NCBI GenBank assembly: GCA_947626815.1
Contig: CANQTN010000001.1
Coordinates: forward strand, 80,483-144,482
Source: an uncultured Clostridia bacterium
GTDB lineage: Bacteria; Bacillota; Clostridia; TANB77; CAG-508
Reading direction: 5' to 3'
Length of the DNA: 64,000 nucleotides
Part shown: positions 29,810-41,817 of the stretch, piece by piece
How positions within the stretch are numbered: the first letter of the stretch is position 1
How the letters are laid out: each line of letters begins with the position of its first letter
Position numbers and translations under genes: made by a program
Notes under the pieces: model-generated
What the model saw: the letters and a program-made list of their open reading frames with translations, nothing else
What the model was told of the DNA's origin: nothing
Databases searched by the model: none

Positions 29810-32800
29810 AAAAGGCATAAAAATTTAATTAAAAATGATTTAAATATAAAATTTAAATTGTGTAATAAAAATAAATAAAATTATAAAAAATAAATTTTAA
29901 TAAAATATTAAATAAAAAAATTATAAAATAAAATATAAAAATAAAATAATATGAAAAAATATTATATTAAAAATAATGAATATGTAAAAATAAAATTTTG
30001 CTTGGTAATTAAAAAGTAAAAACTAAAAATGTGAGTTAAATACTTTATAAAAACATTTCAGCGAAGATTTCATTTTTGTGAATAGAATTTTTTAGTGAGC
30101 TTAAAGTAAATTCAAAAAATGAAATTTTGGAAATTGATGAGATTTTTTTATAATGCAAAAATAGAATTATAAAAATAAAAATTGGTTTACAAAAAAAATA
30201 AAAGTGAGATTAAATGCACAAAATTTATTTAAAAATGTCTGACATAGATATTGGGAATAGTGAGTTACACGAAAAAACGCTCTCAACACCAAGCACTCTA
30301 CATAATTATAAAATAAAATGTGGGTTACTGTGACTATAGATGAAAAATAATGTAAAATTCTGGTAAAAATGAGTTGCAATTTTCTATTAATATTTTGCTA
30401 GATTAGTAAAAAAGTATAATAAAGGTAAAAAAAAGAACAAAAAGTGGAAAATTATGAAATTTTGTAGAATAATTTTTTGTGCAAAAATGAAAAATGATAC
30501 AAAAAGGGGTCAAATTAAGAAAAACTAAAATTGTAAAAAAAAATGATATATAGTAAAAAATGTGGTTTACAAGGTAGCGATAAAATAAGAAATTTTTGGA
30601 GGAAAATAGGTTCTGAAAGTCTGAGGATTAAAGCAAAATTAGAAAAATAAATTTTTTGAAAACTGGACTACATAATCTGAAAATAAAATTAGATGAATTT
30701 TTGAAATAAAAGTTTAATTTTTGAAGGTTGATAAAAAAAGGTGCTATTTTAGAATATACAAAAATTGATATAATTTAATTTTAAAATGGTAAAAAATGGA
30801 TGTTAAATTTGATGAAAGAAAAAAAATGTTAATTAACTAGTAAATGTATTTTGAGATTGAAAATTGAAAGATTAGATGTGCAAGAAAAAGATAGAATTGA
30901 AATAAGAAATATAAAGTGTTTATAAAAGTATAAATTATAAAAATAAATTGGCAGAAAAATTTAAATAAAAAATAAAAATAATATATTAAATTATAAAATA
31001 AAATTTAAATAAAAATAAAAAAATAATATAAAAATAAATTTTAATTAAGGTAGGATATAAAAAAATAAAATTTTAAATAAATAATATTGTTAAAAAAATA
31101 AAAATTAAAATTAAAAAATGAAAATAAAATAAATTAAAAATTTAAGTTAAAAGGTAGAGATAAAAATTTAAAAGTATTATATTAAAAAGTAAGAATAGAA
31201 AATATGAATGATATTGTTTCTATATAAGAATTTTATTTGTGTGAATGAAATTTTTATATTAATAGGACTAAATTAAAAAAATAAAATTTTGTAAACTGAT
31301 GAAAATTTTTTATAATGTAAAAATAAAACTATGAAAATAAAAACTGGTTTACATTGAAAAAGTATAAACAGGATAAATAATGTCAAATTTATAAGAAATA
31401 ATCGATATATAGATTGGGAATAGCAGATTATATGTAAAATGACAAAAAATGTAAAATACCTTACATAATCAGAAAATAAAATATAGTTTATGCAGGAGGC
31501 AGTGATTATAGATGAAAAATAATGTAAAATTATGGTAAAAATTTTTTTCAATTTTCTATTAATATGATATAAGATTGGTGAAAAATATGATAAAAGTATG
31601 AAAAATAAAAAAAAAAGTAAAAAATATGAATTTTTTTATAAATATTTTTAGTGCAAAAATAAAAATTCATATAAAAATGAATAAAATTGAAGAGGAATAA
31701 AATTGCTAAAGGAAAGATTTATAATAAGAAAAATGGTTTACATGTTAATGTTATAATATAAATTTTTTTGCTAAAAGTGAGGTCTGAAAACTTGAGGATT
31801 AAAATAAAATTAGGATAATTAATTTGCTCAAAAAGAGGATACATAATTAGTAAATAAATAGATATAAATTTTACTACTCTGAGTTTAGTCTGGAGAAATT
31901 TAGTAAATGGTGTGTTATTTGAAAGTATAAAAAAATGTTAAAATTTAATAACAATATGGTAGAAAATGGAATTTTATAGTAACTATGAAAATAAGTGATG
32001 GACGATAAGTAAATGAGATTAAAAATTGTGGTATGAGATATAAATTGAAAAACAAATATGTGAATGAAGATAAAAATTTTAAAAACAATTAAATTATAAA
32101 AAATGAAATAAATTAAAATAAAAAATATTTTACAATAAGAATATTTAAATAGAAATATTTAAATTAAAATATTAAAATGAAATATAAAAATAAAATATTA
32201 AAATGAAATATAAAAATAAAATATTAAAATGTAAAAATAAATATTGAAATAAGTAATAAATTATGAATAAAATTGAAATAAAAATTAAAAATAAAATTTA
32301 ATTAAAATAAAATATTGAAAAATAGAATTATAAAATAAAAAAATTAAAAATATTTTAAATAAAAAATTTTGTATTAAGAATAAAAAAACTATAAACAGAA
32401 AAAAATTTTAATATTGGAGAAAATTTAAAGCTAAGAAAATTTTTTTTTATGAAGAAAGATGTATGTAAAAATTTTATTAATGTCAAGAAAATTTTTTAGT
32501 GACTTAATATAAATTGAAAAATTGAAATTTTGAAATAAAATGAAAACTATAATATTATAAGATCGAGATTCAAAAAATAAAAATGAGTTTACATTAAATA
32601 GATAAAAGATAAGTAAAAAATATAGAATTTATTAAAAAATAATTGAGTTATAAACAGGGAATGGTGAATTATACAAAATTTGTGAAAAATTCAAAAGATA
32701 TTACATAATTCAAAAATAAAATGATGATAAAAAAGAGTTACTATAAAAGTGAACTAAAAAAATGTAAAATTATGGTAAAAATATTTTGCGATTTTTTAAC

Positions 32801-35800
32801 AATATTTTTTTTATAATGAAAAAATGTGATAAATGTAAATAAAATATATAAAAAGTGAAAAAATGTGAAATTTTGTAGAGTAATTATTGCATCAAAAATG
32901 AAAGATAATATAAAAAGGGATAAAATTGAATATAAGTGAAAGTATTAAATAAAATAATTTGGAATAAAAAAATCGGTTTACGTGTTAAGCAGAAAATATA
33001 AACTAAAAAAAAAAATAAGCTTTTAAACTTTAAGGATTTAAATAAAATTTTAAAAATAGATCAAAAGAAAAACAAATTACATAAGTAAAAAATAAAGTTA
33101 AGTAAATTTTGTCAATTGAAGTTGAGGGTCTAAGGTTTATAAAAAGTATGCTATTTTGTAATGTGTGAAAATTGGTATAAATTAATAAGAAAATGGTAAA
33201 AAATGGATTAAAATATGAATAAAAAAATTATAGAGCCATAGATGATAATTGTTAGATTCAAAACTTAAAATATGAAAGTAAAGTATGATAGCAAAAAGTA
33301 TAAAGTGAAATTTTAGATATTACTTAGTTATGGAATCAAAAAAAATAAATTAAAGTAAAAAATATTTATATGAAATAAAATGGCAATATTTAAAAAAAAA
33401 TATAAAAAAGTGAAAATTCAAATTAAAATAAAAAAATTAAAATAAAAATAAAAAAAAGAAATAAAAATTAAAATAAAAAATTAAAAATAAAAATCAAAAA
33501 ATTAAAAATTAAAACAGGCAAAGTGTATTTAAAAAATTTTTTTATAAAATGATTAAAAAGTAAAAAGAAAATATAATTAATGTTACAATAAAAAAATGTT
33601 TATGAAAAAAATCATTTTATAAATGAAATTATTTGATAGATTAAAATTGTCTTTCAAAATGGAATTTTGAAAATTGAGAAGATATTTTATAAGATTTGGA
33701 TTGGATTATAAATAATAAGACTTGGTTTACGAGAAAAAATAAAAGTGAGATTAAATATACTAAATTTATTAAAAAATGTTAGACGTATATGTTGGGAATA
33801 GTCAGTTATATATAAAATTGTAAAAAATACAAAACATTTTACATAATTAAAAAATAAAATATAGTTTAAATATGGTACTGTGATTATAAGTAAAAAAAAT
33901 GTAAAATTATGGCAAAATTAATTTCAAATTTTCTAGAAATGTTTCATTAAATTAGTAAAAAAGTATGATAAAAGTAAAAAAGGATATAAAAAGTAAAAAA
34001 TTATGAAATTTTGTGTAATAAATTTTTGTGCAAAAATGAAAAATGATATAAAAAGAGATAAAATTAAGGGAAATAGAAATTGCTAAAAAATAGTGTGCAA
34101 CAAAAAAATTAGTTTACATGTTAGTGGTAAAATATAAATATTTTAGCTAGAATTAGGTTTTGAAAGCTTAAGGATTTGAGTAAAATTGTGAAATTAAATT
34201 TTTAGAAAAACAGATTACATAATTTACAAATAAAATTGGATTAATTTACTTTATGAGAGTTTAAATTTTTAAGTCATATAAAAAAGAGGATTATTTTGAG
34301 TGTATAAAAGTTGGCAAAATTTAATCTAAAAATGGTAAAAAATGTATGTGATATTATAAAAGGAAAATAGAACAAATCATATGACTAATAAAGTTTGAAA
34401 TTAAAGATTCAAAAATAAAATGTGAAAACAAAAAAAGATAGACTGAGATATTTGATATGAATAAAGTTATAAAAAATAAAAGTAAAAAAATATTGAAATA
34501 TTAAAAAAATAATGTAAATATTTGAATAAAAAATATATTAAATGAAAAATATATGGTAAATAATATAAAATTAAAATAATGAAAAATTTTAATTAATATA
34601 AAAATAAGATAATTTTATAATATTAAAAATAAAAAATATTATAAAAATAAGTTGATATAAAAATAAAAATAAATTTTAGTTAATTTTAAATTAATTGTAA
34701 AAATAGTGTTAAAAATAAATTAATATTAAAAAAAATATAAAAATAAAATAATATTAAAATATAAAAATAAAATAATATTAAAATATAAAAATTTTAAATA
34801 TCAAATATAAAATATATCTATGCTAAAAACTAATTGTATTAAACTAATTTTTTACAGTGTGATTGTGAAAATAAAAATATGAGTAAAGAGTAATGAATTA
34901 TATATGTACGATTTGGTTTTTATAAGTAAAATTTTTAGTTAATGAAGATACTTTAAAAAATAAAATGTTGTAAATTCATAAAAATTTTTTATAGTATATG
35001 AGTAAGATTGGAGTAACAAAAGTTGGTTTACAATAAAAAATAAAAGTGAGATTAAGTTCACAAAATTTATAAAAAAATGTTTGATATATATGTTGGGAAT
35101 AGTGAGTTATACAAAAAATCATAAAGAATGAAAAACATTCTACATAATTAAAAAATAAAATATAATTTATAAAGAGTACTGATATTATAGATGAAAAAAT
35201 GTAAAATTATGGAAAAAATAATTTGAAATTTTCTATCAATATTTTGTTAAATTGATAAAAAACTGTCATAAAAGTGAAAAAAAGAAGTAAAAAGTGAAAA
35301 ATTATAAAATTTTGTAGAATAATTTTTGGTATAAAAATGAGAAATGAAATAGAAAGAGATTAAATTAGGAAAAATTAAAATTGCTAAAAAAATAATGTGT
35401 AGTAAAAGAATTGGTTTACATGATAGTGTTAAAATATAAACAATTTGAATAAAAATGGATTCTGAAAGCTTGAGGATTTAAGTGAAATTACGAAATTAAT
35501 TTTTTTGAAAAACAGATTACATAATTTACAAATAAAAGTAGATAGATTTTTATAGAGAAGGTTTAACTTTTAAAAATTGATAAAAAACAGTATTATTTTG
35601 AAGTATACAAAAATTGATAAAATTTAATAGAAAAATGGTAAAAAATGTATATTAATAAAAAAATATAATGTTAGATTATTAGTAAATGAATTTTTGGTAT
35701 TGAAAATTGAGACATGAAATTTGAAAGATGAAATGGAAAAATGAAATGTGAAAGAAAAAAAGATGAATTGAAATGAATAATATAAAATATTTATAAAAAT

Positions 35801-38800
35801 ATAAATTATAAAAATAAATTAATAAATATATTTGAAAAAAAATAAAAATAATTTATTAATTTATAAAATAAAAATCAAAGAATTAAAAAATAAAATAAAT
35901 TTTAATTAAGAAAAGTATAAAAAAATAAAATTTTAAGTAAATAATATTAAAAGTAAAAATAAAATTAGAAATTAGATATAAAAATTTAAATTAAAAGTTA
36001 AAAAATAAAAATTTAGAAAATTTATATTAAAAAGTGAAATAGTTAAAAAGTAAAAGTAGAAAAAATGGATAATGTTATTAAAAAAAATATCAATGTAAAA
36101 ATTTTATTTGTATGAATGAAATTTTTATATCAATTAAATCGGGTTAAAAAATAAAATTCTGCAAATTGATGAAAAATTTTTATAAGATAAAAGTAGGATT
36201 GCAGTAATATAAATTGGTTTACACTGAAGAAGTGTAAAACTGGTAAAAGAATGTTAAATTTATAAAAAATAATTGATATATGAATTGGGAATAGTGAGTT
36301 ATATGCAAAATGGTGAAAAATGTGAAATGTGTTACATAATTAGAAAATAAAATATAGTTTAGGCATGATGTTGTGATTATGAGTAAAAAAGAGTGTAAAA
36401 TTATGGTAAAAATAATTTAGAATTTTCTATTAATATTTTGCAAGATTGATAAAAAAGTCTGTAAAAGTGGAAAAAGAGAATAAAAAGTGAAAAATTATAA
36501 AATTTTGTAGAATAATTTTTGGTATAAAAATGAAAAATGAAATAGGAAGAGATGAAATTAAGAAAAACTAAAATTGCTAAAAAAATAATGTGTAGTAAAA
36601 GAATTGGTTTACATGATAGTGTTAAAATATAAACAATTTGAATAAAAGTGGATTCTGAAAGCTTGAGGATTTAAGTGAAATTACGAAATTAATTTTTTTG
36701 AAAAACAGATTACATAATTTATAAATAAAAGTAGATAGGTTTTGATAGAGAAAGTTTAACTTTTAAAAATTGATAAAAAGCAGTATTATTTTTAAGTTTA
36801 CAAAAATTGATAAAATTTAATTGAAAAATGGTAAAAAATGTATATTAATAAAAAATAGAATGTTAGACTATTAATAAACGAATTTTTGGTATTGAAAATT
36901 GAAATATGAAAATTGAAAGATGAAATGTGAAAAATGAATTGTGAAAGAAAAAAAGATGAATTCAAATGACTAATATAAAATATTTATAAAAATAAATTAA
37001 TAAATATATTTTGAAAAAAATAAAAATAAAATAAAAATAAATTTTAATTAAGATAAAATATAAAAAAAATAAAATTTTAGGTAAATAATATTAAAAATAA
37101 AAAAATTAGATATAAAAATGAAAATTAAAAGTTAAAAAATAAAAGTTTAGAAAATTTATATTAAAAAGTGAAATAGTTGAAAAGTAAAAATAGAGGATGC
37201 TAAAAAAAAATATCTATGAAAAAATTTTATTTGTATGAATGAAATTTTCATATTATTGAATCGAGTTAAAAAATAAAATTTTGCAAATTGATGAAAAATT
37301 CTTATAAGATAAAAATAGGATTGTAGAAATATAAATTGGTTTACACTGAAGAAATGTAGAACTGGTAAAAGAATGGTAAATTTATAAAAAACAATTGATA
37401 TATGGATTGGGAATAGTGGGTTATATACAAAATGGTGGAAAATGTGAAATGTGTTACATAATTAGAAAATAAAATATAGTTTAGGCATGATGTTGTAACT
37501 ATAAGTAAAAAAAATGTAAAATTGTGGTAAAAATAATTTGAAATTTTCTATTGATATTTTGTTAGATTGATAAAAAAGTGTGATAAAAGTGTAAAAAGAA
37601 AATAAAGAGTGAAAAATTATGAAATTTTGTAGAATAATTTTTGATGTAAAAATGAAAAATGAAATAAAAAGGGATAAAATTAAGAAAAAACAAAATTGCT
37701 AAGAAAAATAATATGTAGTAAAAAAATTGGTTTACCTGTTAGTAATAAAATATAAATATTTTAGATAAAAATAGACTCTGAAAGCTTGAGGATTTAAGTA
37801 AAATTAAGAAATTAATTTTTTGGAGAAACAGGATACATAATTTACAAATAAAATTGGGTGAATTCTGATAGGAAAAGTTTAACTTTTAAAAATTGGTAAA
37901 AAACAGTACCATTTTGAAATATACAAAAATTGATAAAATTTAATTAAAAATGGTAAAAAATGGATATTAATATTAATAAAAGAAAATAGAATGTTAGATT
38001 ATTAGTAAATGCATTTTTAGTATTGAAAACTGAAAGATGAAATGTGAAAGAAAAAAATATAGATCGAAATGAAGAATATGAAATATTTATAAAAATATAA
38101 ATCATAAAAATAAATTAATAAATATTTTTGAAAAAATAAAAACAATTTATTAAATTATAAAAAAAAAATAAAAAAATAAAATAAAAATAAATTTATATTA
38201 AGAAAAAATAAAATTATAATATTTAAAATAAATAAAATAAAAATAAAAACTAAAAATATTATATTAAAAAGTAAACTGTAACTTTTAGAAAATATTAAAT
38301 CTGTTTTTTATAATGTAATTAGAAAATAAAAACTGAAATTAGTATTGATAGTTATATAAAAAATATGTATGTAAAAATTTTATTTTTATGAATAGAATTT
38401 TTTAGTTAAATGAAATGGTGAAAAAAATGAAATTTTGCAAATTGATAAGAATGAGGTATAAAATAAAGATCTGATTATGAAGATAAAATTTAGTTTACAT
38501 TAGAAATATAAAGTGAGTAAAAAATATAAAATTTTGTAGAATGGTTTTTGATATAAAAATGAAAATTAACATTATGAAATGCAAAATTAAACGAAAAATA
38601 ATTCGCTAATAAAAAGTAATTTGTGAAAAAAATTGGTTTACATGTTAGTAATAAAATATAAAATTTTTAAGCAAACATGAAGTTTGAAACCTTAAGGATT
38701 TATGAGAAAATATTGAAAATAATATTTTACTAAGACAAGCTACATAATGTTTAAATAAAATACGGAAAATTCTGGTAATAAAAGTTTTTATTATGAAAAC

Positions 38801-38880
38801 TGATAAAAAATTGTGCTATTTTGTAACATATAAAAATTGTCAAAAATTAATTTAAAAATGGAAAAAAATGTTTTTTGTTA
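29810..38880 (+). repeat. Nine-kilobase non-coding array of eight diverged tandem units
   Basis: No credible gene is visible on either strand. The motif GGTTTACATGTTAG or a variant recurs near 30562, 31733, 32973, 34109, 35410, 36604, 37728 and 38633, giving steps of about 906-1301 bases. About 45-55 bases after each comes a variant of TCTGAAAGCTTGAGGATTTA, and then ATTACATAATTTACAAATAAA. Roughly 390 bases before each (about 140 in the last unit) is another GGTTTAC. In seven units (30251, 31414, 32655, 33792, 35093, 36285, 37407) this is followed by TTGGGAATAGTGAGTTATA and TTACATAATTAGAAAATAAAA. Units are separated by very low-complexity AAAATAAA-type DNA. The last unit lacks the first half-module. 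The + strand is poor in C. Function unknown; candidates are long RNAs, a structural DNA region, or a decayed amplification. Confidence 0.85.
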
Positions 38881-38933
38881 ATACTTAATGATAGAAAGGT
38901 AAAATTGAAATGACAATATAATATTAGAAAGAA

Positions 38934-39119
38934 TTATTTCTTTATTAGTTTGTATAGTTTTAAATATTTGAAAAAGTGATTGAAATTGTTTAAAAAGTAT
39001 TCGATATCATTTAAAGAATTAATAGTATTTTTTTTATATAAATCAAAATTAAAATGTTTTTTATTATTTTTTTCATTTCTATTTTCATTTTCTGCTGAGT
39101 TTATAAAAATTCTGTTCAT
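38934..39119 (-). CDS. Small hypothetical protein at the edge of the array
   Basis: A 61-residue, Asn/Lys/Phe-rich open frame with no known motif. Support: an AGGTGA ribosome site 6 bases before the ATG, and composition less degenerate than the array next to it. It is divergent from the methyltransferase gene at 39216, and a usable promoter region lies between them. It could equally be a chance frame in AT-rich DNA. Confidence 0.35.
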   Translation of the reverse strand: MNRIFINSAENENRNEKNNKKHFNFDLYKKNTINSLNDIEYFLNNFNHFFKYLKLYKLIKK

Positions 39120-39145
39120 TAAAATTCACCTACAATTATAAAATT

Positions 39146-39174
39146 TTGCAAAAATTAATATTTTGTTATATAAT
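39146..39174 (+). promoter_or_regulatory. Sigma-A promoter of the trmN6-like/rsmI pair
   Basis: TTGCAA (39146-39151), 17 bases, TATAAT (39169-39174), about 40 bases before the start codon. Confidence 0.75.
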
Positions 39175-39215
39175 ATGAAAAAAAATATTAAATGTGAAGT
39201 AAAAAGGAAAACAAA

Positions 39216-39956
39216 ATGAGAATTAATTTAAATGAAAATGAGAAGATTGAAGATTTACAGATAGATGATTTAAAAATTATACAAAATAAAACAGGGTTTT
39301 GTTTTGGCATTGATAGTGTACTATTGTCAGATTTTGCAAAAGAAATAAAAGAGGATGCAAGAGTGCTGGACTTAGGGACGGGGACAGGAATTATAGCGAC
39401 TTTATTATGTCATAAAACTAGGTTGAAGGAAATAATTGGTGTAGAGATTCAAAAAGAAGTATGTCAAATGGCACAAAAAAGTATAAAAATAAATAAATTA
39501 GAAGATAAATTTAAAATTCTAAATGAGGATATATTAAACTTAGAAAATGTAATAGAAAGAAATTCAATTGATGTTATTGTAACTAATCCTCCTTATGAAA
39601 GAATAGGTGCAGGAATTAAAAATAGTGATAATAAAAAGAATATTTCAAGGCGTGAAACAACAGCAACTTTAGAAGATTTTATACGAGTTTCTAAGTCTTT
39701 GTTGAAAGACAAAGGAGAGTTTTATATGGTTCATAAATTATATAGATTAGTTGATATATTATATGTTATGAGAAAATATAAAATAGAACCAAAATTAATG
39801 AGATTTGTTTATTCTACTTATGGAAGGGAACCTAAATTAGTACTTATAAAAGGAATAAAGAATGCGAAATCATTTTTAAAAATGCAAGATAATTTGTATA
39901 TTTATAATACAGATGGAAGCTATACAGATGAAATTAATAGAATTTATAATAGATGA
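39216..39956 (+). CDS. TrmN6-like tRNA1(Val) adenine-37 N6-methyltransferase
   Basis: 246 residues. SAM site VLDLGTGTGIIATLL (about residues 49-63), then the catalytic NPPY motif (about 125-128) of N6-adenine methyltransferases. FCFGIDSVLLSDFA near the start is typical of the YfiC/YabB group, which modifies A37 of tRNA1(Val) in E. coli. In Firmicutes this gene usually stands just before rsmI, as here. The two overlap or touch: this stop lies 20 bases before the rsmI start. Substrate by homology only. Confidence 0.85.
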   Translation: MRINLNENEKIEDLQIDDLKIIQNKTGFCFGIDSVLLSDFAKEIKEDARVLDLGTGTGIIATLLCHKTRLKEIIGVEIQKEVCQMAQKSIKINKLEDKFKILNEDILNLENVIERNSIDVIVTNPPYERIGAGIKNSDNKKNISRRETTATLEDFIRVSKSLLKDKGEFYMVHKLYRLVDILYVMRKYKIEPKLMRFVYSTYGREPKLVLIKGIKNAKSFLKMQDNLYIYNTDGSYTDEINRIYNR

Positions 39957-39973
39957 AAGGTAGGAACTTAGAG

Positions 39974-40798
39974 ATGTGTAAGGGAACATTGTATGTTGTA
40001 GCCACTCCAATAGGTAATTTGGAAGATATTACACTGAGAGCAGTAAGAATATTAAAAGAAGTTGATTTGATTGCAGCAGAGGATACAAGATGCACTTTAA
40101 AGTTATTAAACCATTTTGAAATATCAAAACCATTAATTAGTTACCATCGACATAATGAAGAAATACAAACAGAAAAATTGATGGAAAGGCTTTTAAGTGG
40201 GCAAGATATTGCATTGGTTTCAGATGCTGGAACACCAGGAATTAGCGATCCTGGTGAAGTAATTATAAAAAAATGTGTTGAAAATGAAATTAAAGTAATA
40301 CCAATTCCTGGTGCATGTGCAATGGTGAATGCATTAATTTGTTCTGGTATATCTGCAAAAGAATTTATGTTTATGGGTTTTTTACCATTAAATAAAAAAT
40401 CGAGAAGAGAAAAGCTAATTGAAATTGAAAAGAGCGAAAAAACTATTATTTTATATGAAGCACCACATAAAGTGCTAAATACTTTAAATGATTTAAAAAA
40501 TATTTTAGAAGATAGAAAAGTGGTTTTAGCTCGTGAATTAACAAAAATTCACGAAGAGTTTATAAGAGGCAATATTTCATATATATTAGAAAAAGCAGAT
40601 GGTTTAAAAGGTGAGATTGTCTTAATTATAGAGGGAAAAAATGAAAATAGTATAGATAATTCTTTTGAAAATTTAAGTTTGGAGGAACATTATGAAATGT
40701 ATAAAAATCAAGGACTGGAAAAAAAAGAAATTATAAAAAAAATAGCTAAAGATAGAAATGTAAGTAAAAATCAAATTTATCAAAAATTTTTAAAATAA
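39974..40798 (+). CDS. rsmI: 16S rRNA (cytidine-1402-2'-O)-methyltransferase RsmI
   Basis: About 274 residues of the tetrapyrrole-methylase fold. TLYVVATPIGNLEDITLRA near the start, AEDTRCTLKLLNHF, SDAGTPGISDPGE and PIPGACA are family motifs. It methylates the 2'-O of C1402 in the decoding centre of 16S rRNA. ATG 39974 is preferred over the earlier ATG at 39953 because it puts the conserved N-terminus at residue 4 and follows AGGTAGGAAC. Confidence 0.93.
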   Translation: MCKGTLYVVATPIGNLEDITLRAVRILKEVDLIAAEDTRCTLKLLNHFEISKPLISYHRHNEEIQTEKLMERLLSGQDIALVSDAGTPGISDPGEVIIKKCVENEIKVIPIPGACAMVNALICSGISAKEFMFMGFLPLNKKSRREKLIEIEKSEKTIILYEAPHKVLNTLNDLKNILEDRKVVLARELTKIHEEFIRGNISYILEKADGLKGEIVLIIEGKNENSIDNSFENLSLEEHYEMYKNQGLEKKEIIKKIAKDRNVSKNQIYQKFLK

Positions 40799-40826
40799 AA
40801 GATGATATGTTTAATATCATCTTTTA
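40799..40826. terminator. Terminator between rsmI and abrB
   Basis: AAGATGATAT and ATATCATCTT arms with T run; it can serve both converging genes. Confidence 0.8.
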
Positions 40827-40846
40827 TATATAAATGTATTTTATTT

Positions 40847-41098
40847 TTACTCTTCTTCTAATTCACTTATTTTATCTGCACATTTTTGACATATTAATTT
40901 ATCGTAATATGTTAGTAAATGTTGTGTATTACCACAAAATATGCAGTTTGGTTCAAATTTTTTTAAAACAATTGAGGATCCTTGAACATATATTTCAATA
41001 GGATCTTTTTCGACGATGTTAAATTGATTTCTAATTTCGATTGGAATAACAACTCTACCAAGTTCATCTACTCTTCTAATAATTCCTGTTGATTTCAT
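40847..41098 (-). CDS. abrB: AbrB-family transition-state regulator
   Basis: About 83 residues. The N-terminal swapped-hairpin DNA-binding domain is canonical (MKSTGIIRRVDELGRVVIP). The C-terminal part has CIFC and CQKC, two CxxC pairs that may bind zinc, as in many clostridial AbrB proteins. It should act as a dimer or tetramer on AT-rich promoters at the switch to stationary phase and sporulation. The inner ATG is chosen, since AAGGAGG is only two bases from the outer one. Confidence 0.9.
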   Translation of the reverse strand: MKSTGIIRRVDELGRVVIPIEIRNQFNIVEKDPIEIYVQGSSIVLKKFEPNCIFCGNTQHLLTYYDKLICQKCADKISELEEE

Positions 41099-41227
41099 AA
41101 TACTCATCCTCCTTAAAAGTTATAATTTACAATCCCTTATGCTTATAATATATCATAAATCGAAAAACAGGTCAATTATATTGGAATAAAAAGTCAAGTT
41201 TGGAATAAAATTAGTTAGGTGATAGAT

Positions 41228-41813
41228 ATGTTAAACAAAATATGGCCTGTTTTTATTATTTTTTCTTTTGCTTATGCAATTTGTTCTGGTAATTTAGAAG
41301 AATTAAATTCATCTATTTTTGAAAGTACAAGTGATGCCATTAGTTTGTGTATTAGTTTACTTGGTACTATGTGCTTATGGAATGGAATTATGCAAATTGC
41401 AAATAAAACAACAATAATGAATAAGTTAATTACAATATTAAAACCTATTATTAATTTATTATTTCCAGAAATGAAAGAAAATAAACAAATTCAAAAAGAA
41501 ATTTCTATGAATATGATAGCAAATATATTAGGATTGGGAAATGCAGCAACTCCACTGGGATTAAAAGCAATGCAATCAATGCAAAAAGAAAATAAAAAAA
41601 AGGATACATTAAGTAATTCAATGTTAATGTTTATTGTAATAAATACAGCTTCGATTCAAATAATACCAACTACTGTTATTGCAATTAGGAATTCTTTAGG
41701 TTCATTGAATCCGACTAAAATAGTTTTTCCAGTTTGGATTGCAACAGTATGTGCTGCAATTCGGTGGTATAATAGCAACAAAAATATTGATTAAATTTGG
41801 ACAAAAGGAGTAA
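41228..41813 (+). CDS. spmA: Spore maturation protein A, +1 frameshift at CGG
   Basis: Polytopic membrane protein of the nucleoside-transporter (Gate) fold, with NIMANILGLGNAATPLGLKA-type motif at about residues 94-113. With a +1 step at in-frame CGG 41762 the protein continues as GGIIATKILIKFGQKE and ends at 41813, about 194 residues. This is close to the known family length, and the continuation is hydrophobic as expected for the last helix. In the zero frame it ends in a hydrophilic RWYNSNKNID tail at 41794 instead. The shifted stop lies 4 bases before the spmB start and overlaps its ribosome site, which is the normal tight operon arrangement. SpmA and SpmB act together in spore core dehydration. 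Confidence 0.85.
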
Positions 41814-41817
41814 ATCA

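Noticed and set aside
29810..38880. CRISPR array or degraded transposon cluster
   Set aside because: Repeat steps exceed 900 bases, no short direct repeats with spacers are seen, and no transposase remnant or terminal inverted repeats are recognisable.
29810..38880. Decayed repeat-protein gene in the array
   Set aside because: Stops are frequent in all frames, including within the conserved motifs, and motif spacing changes by non-multiples of three between units.
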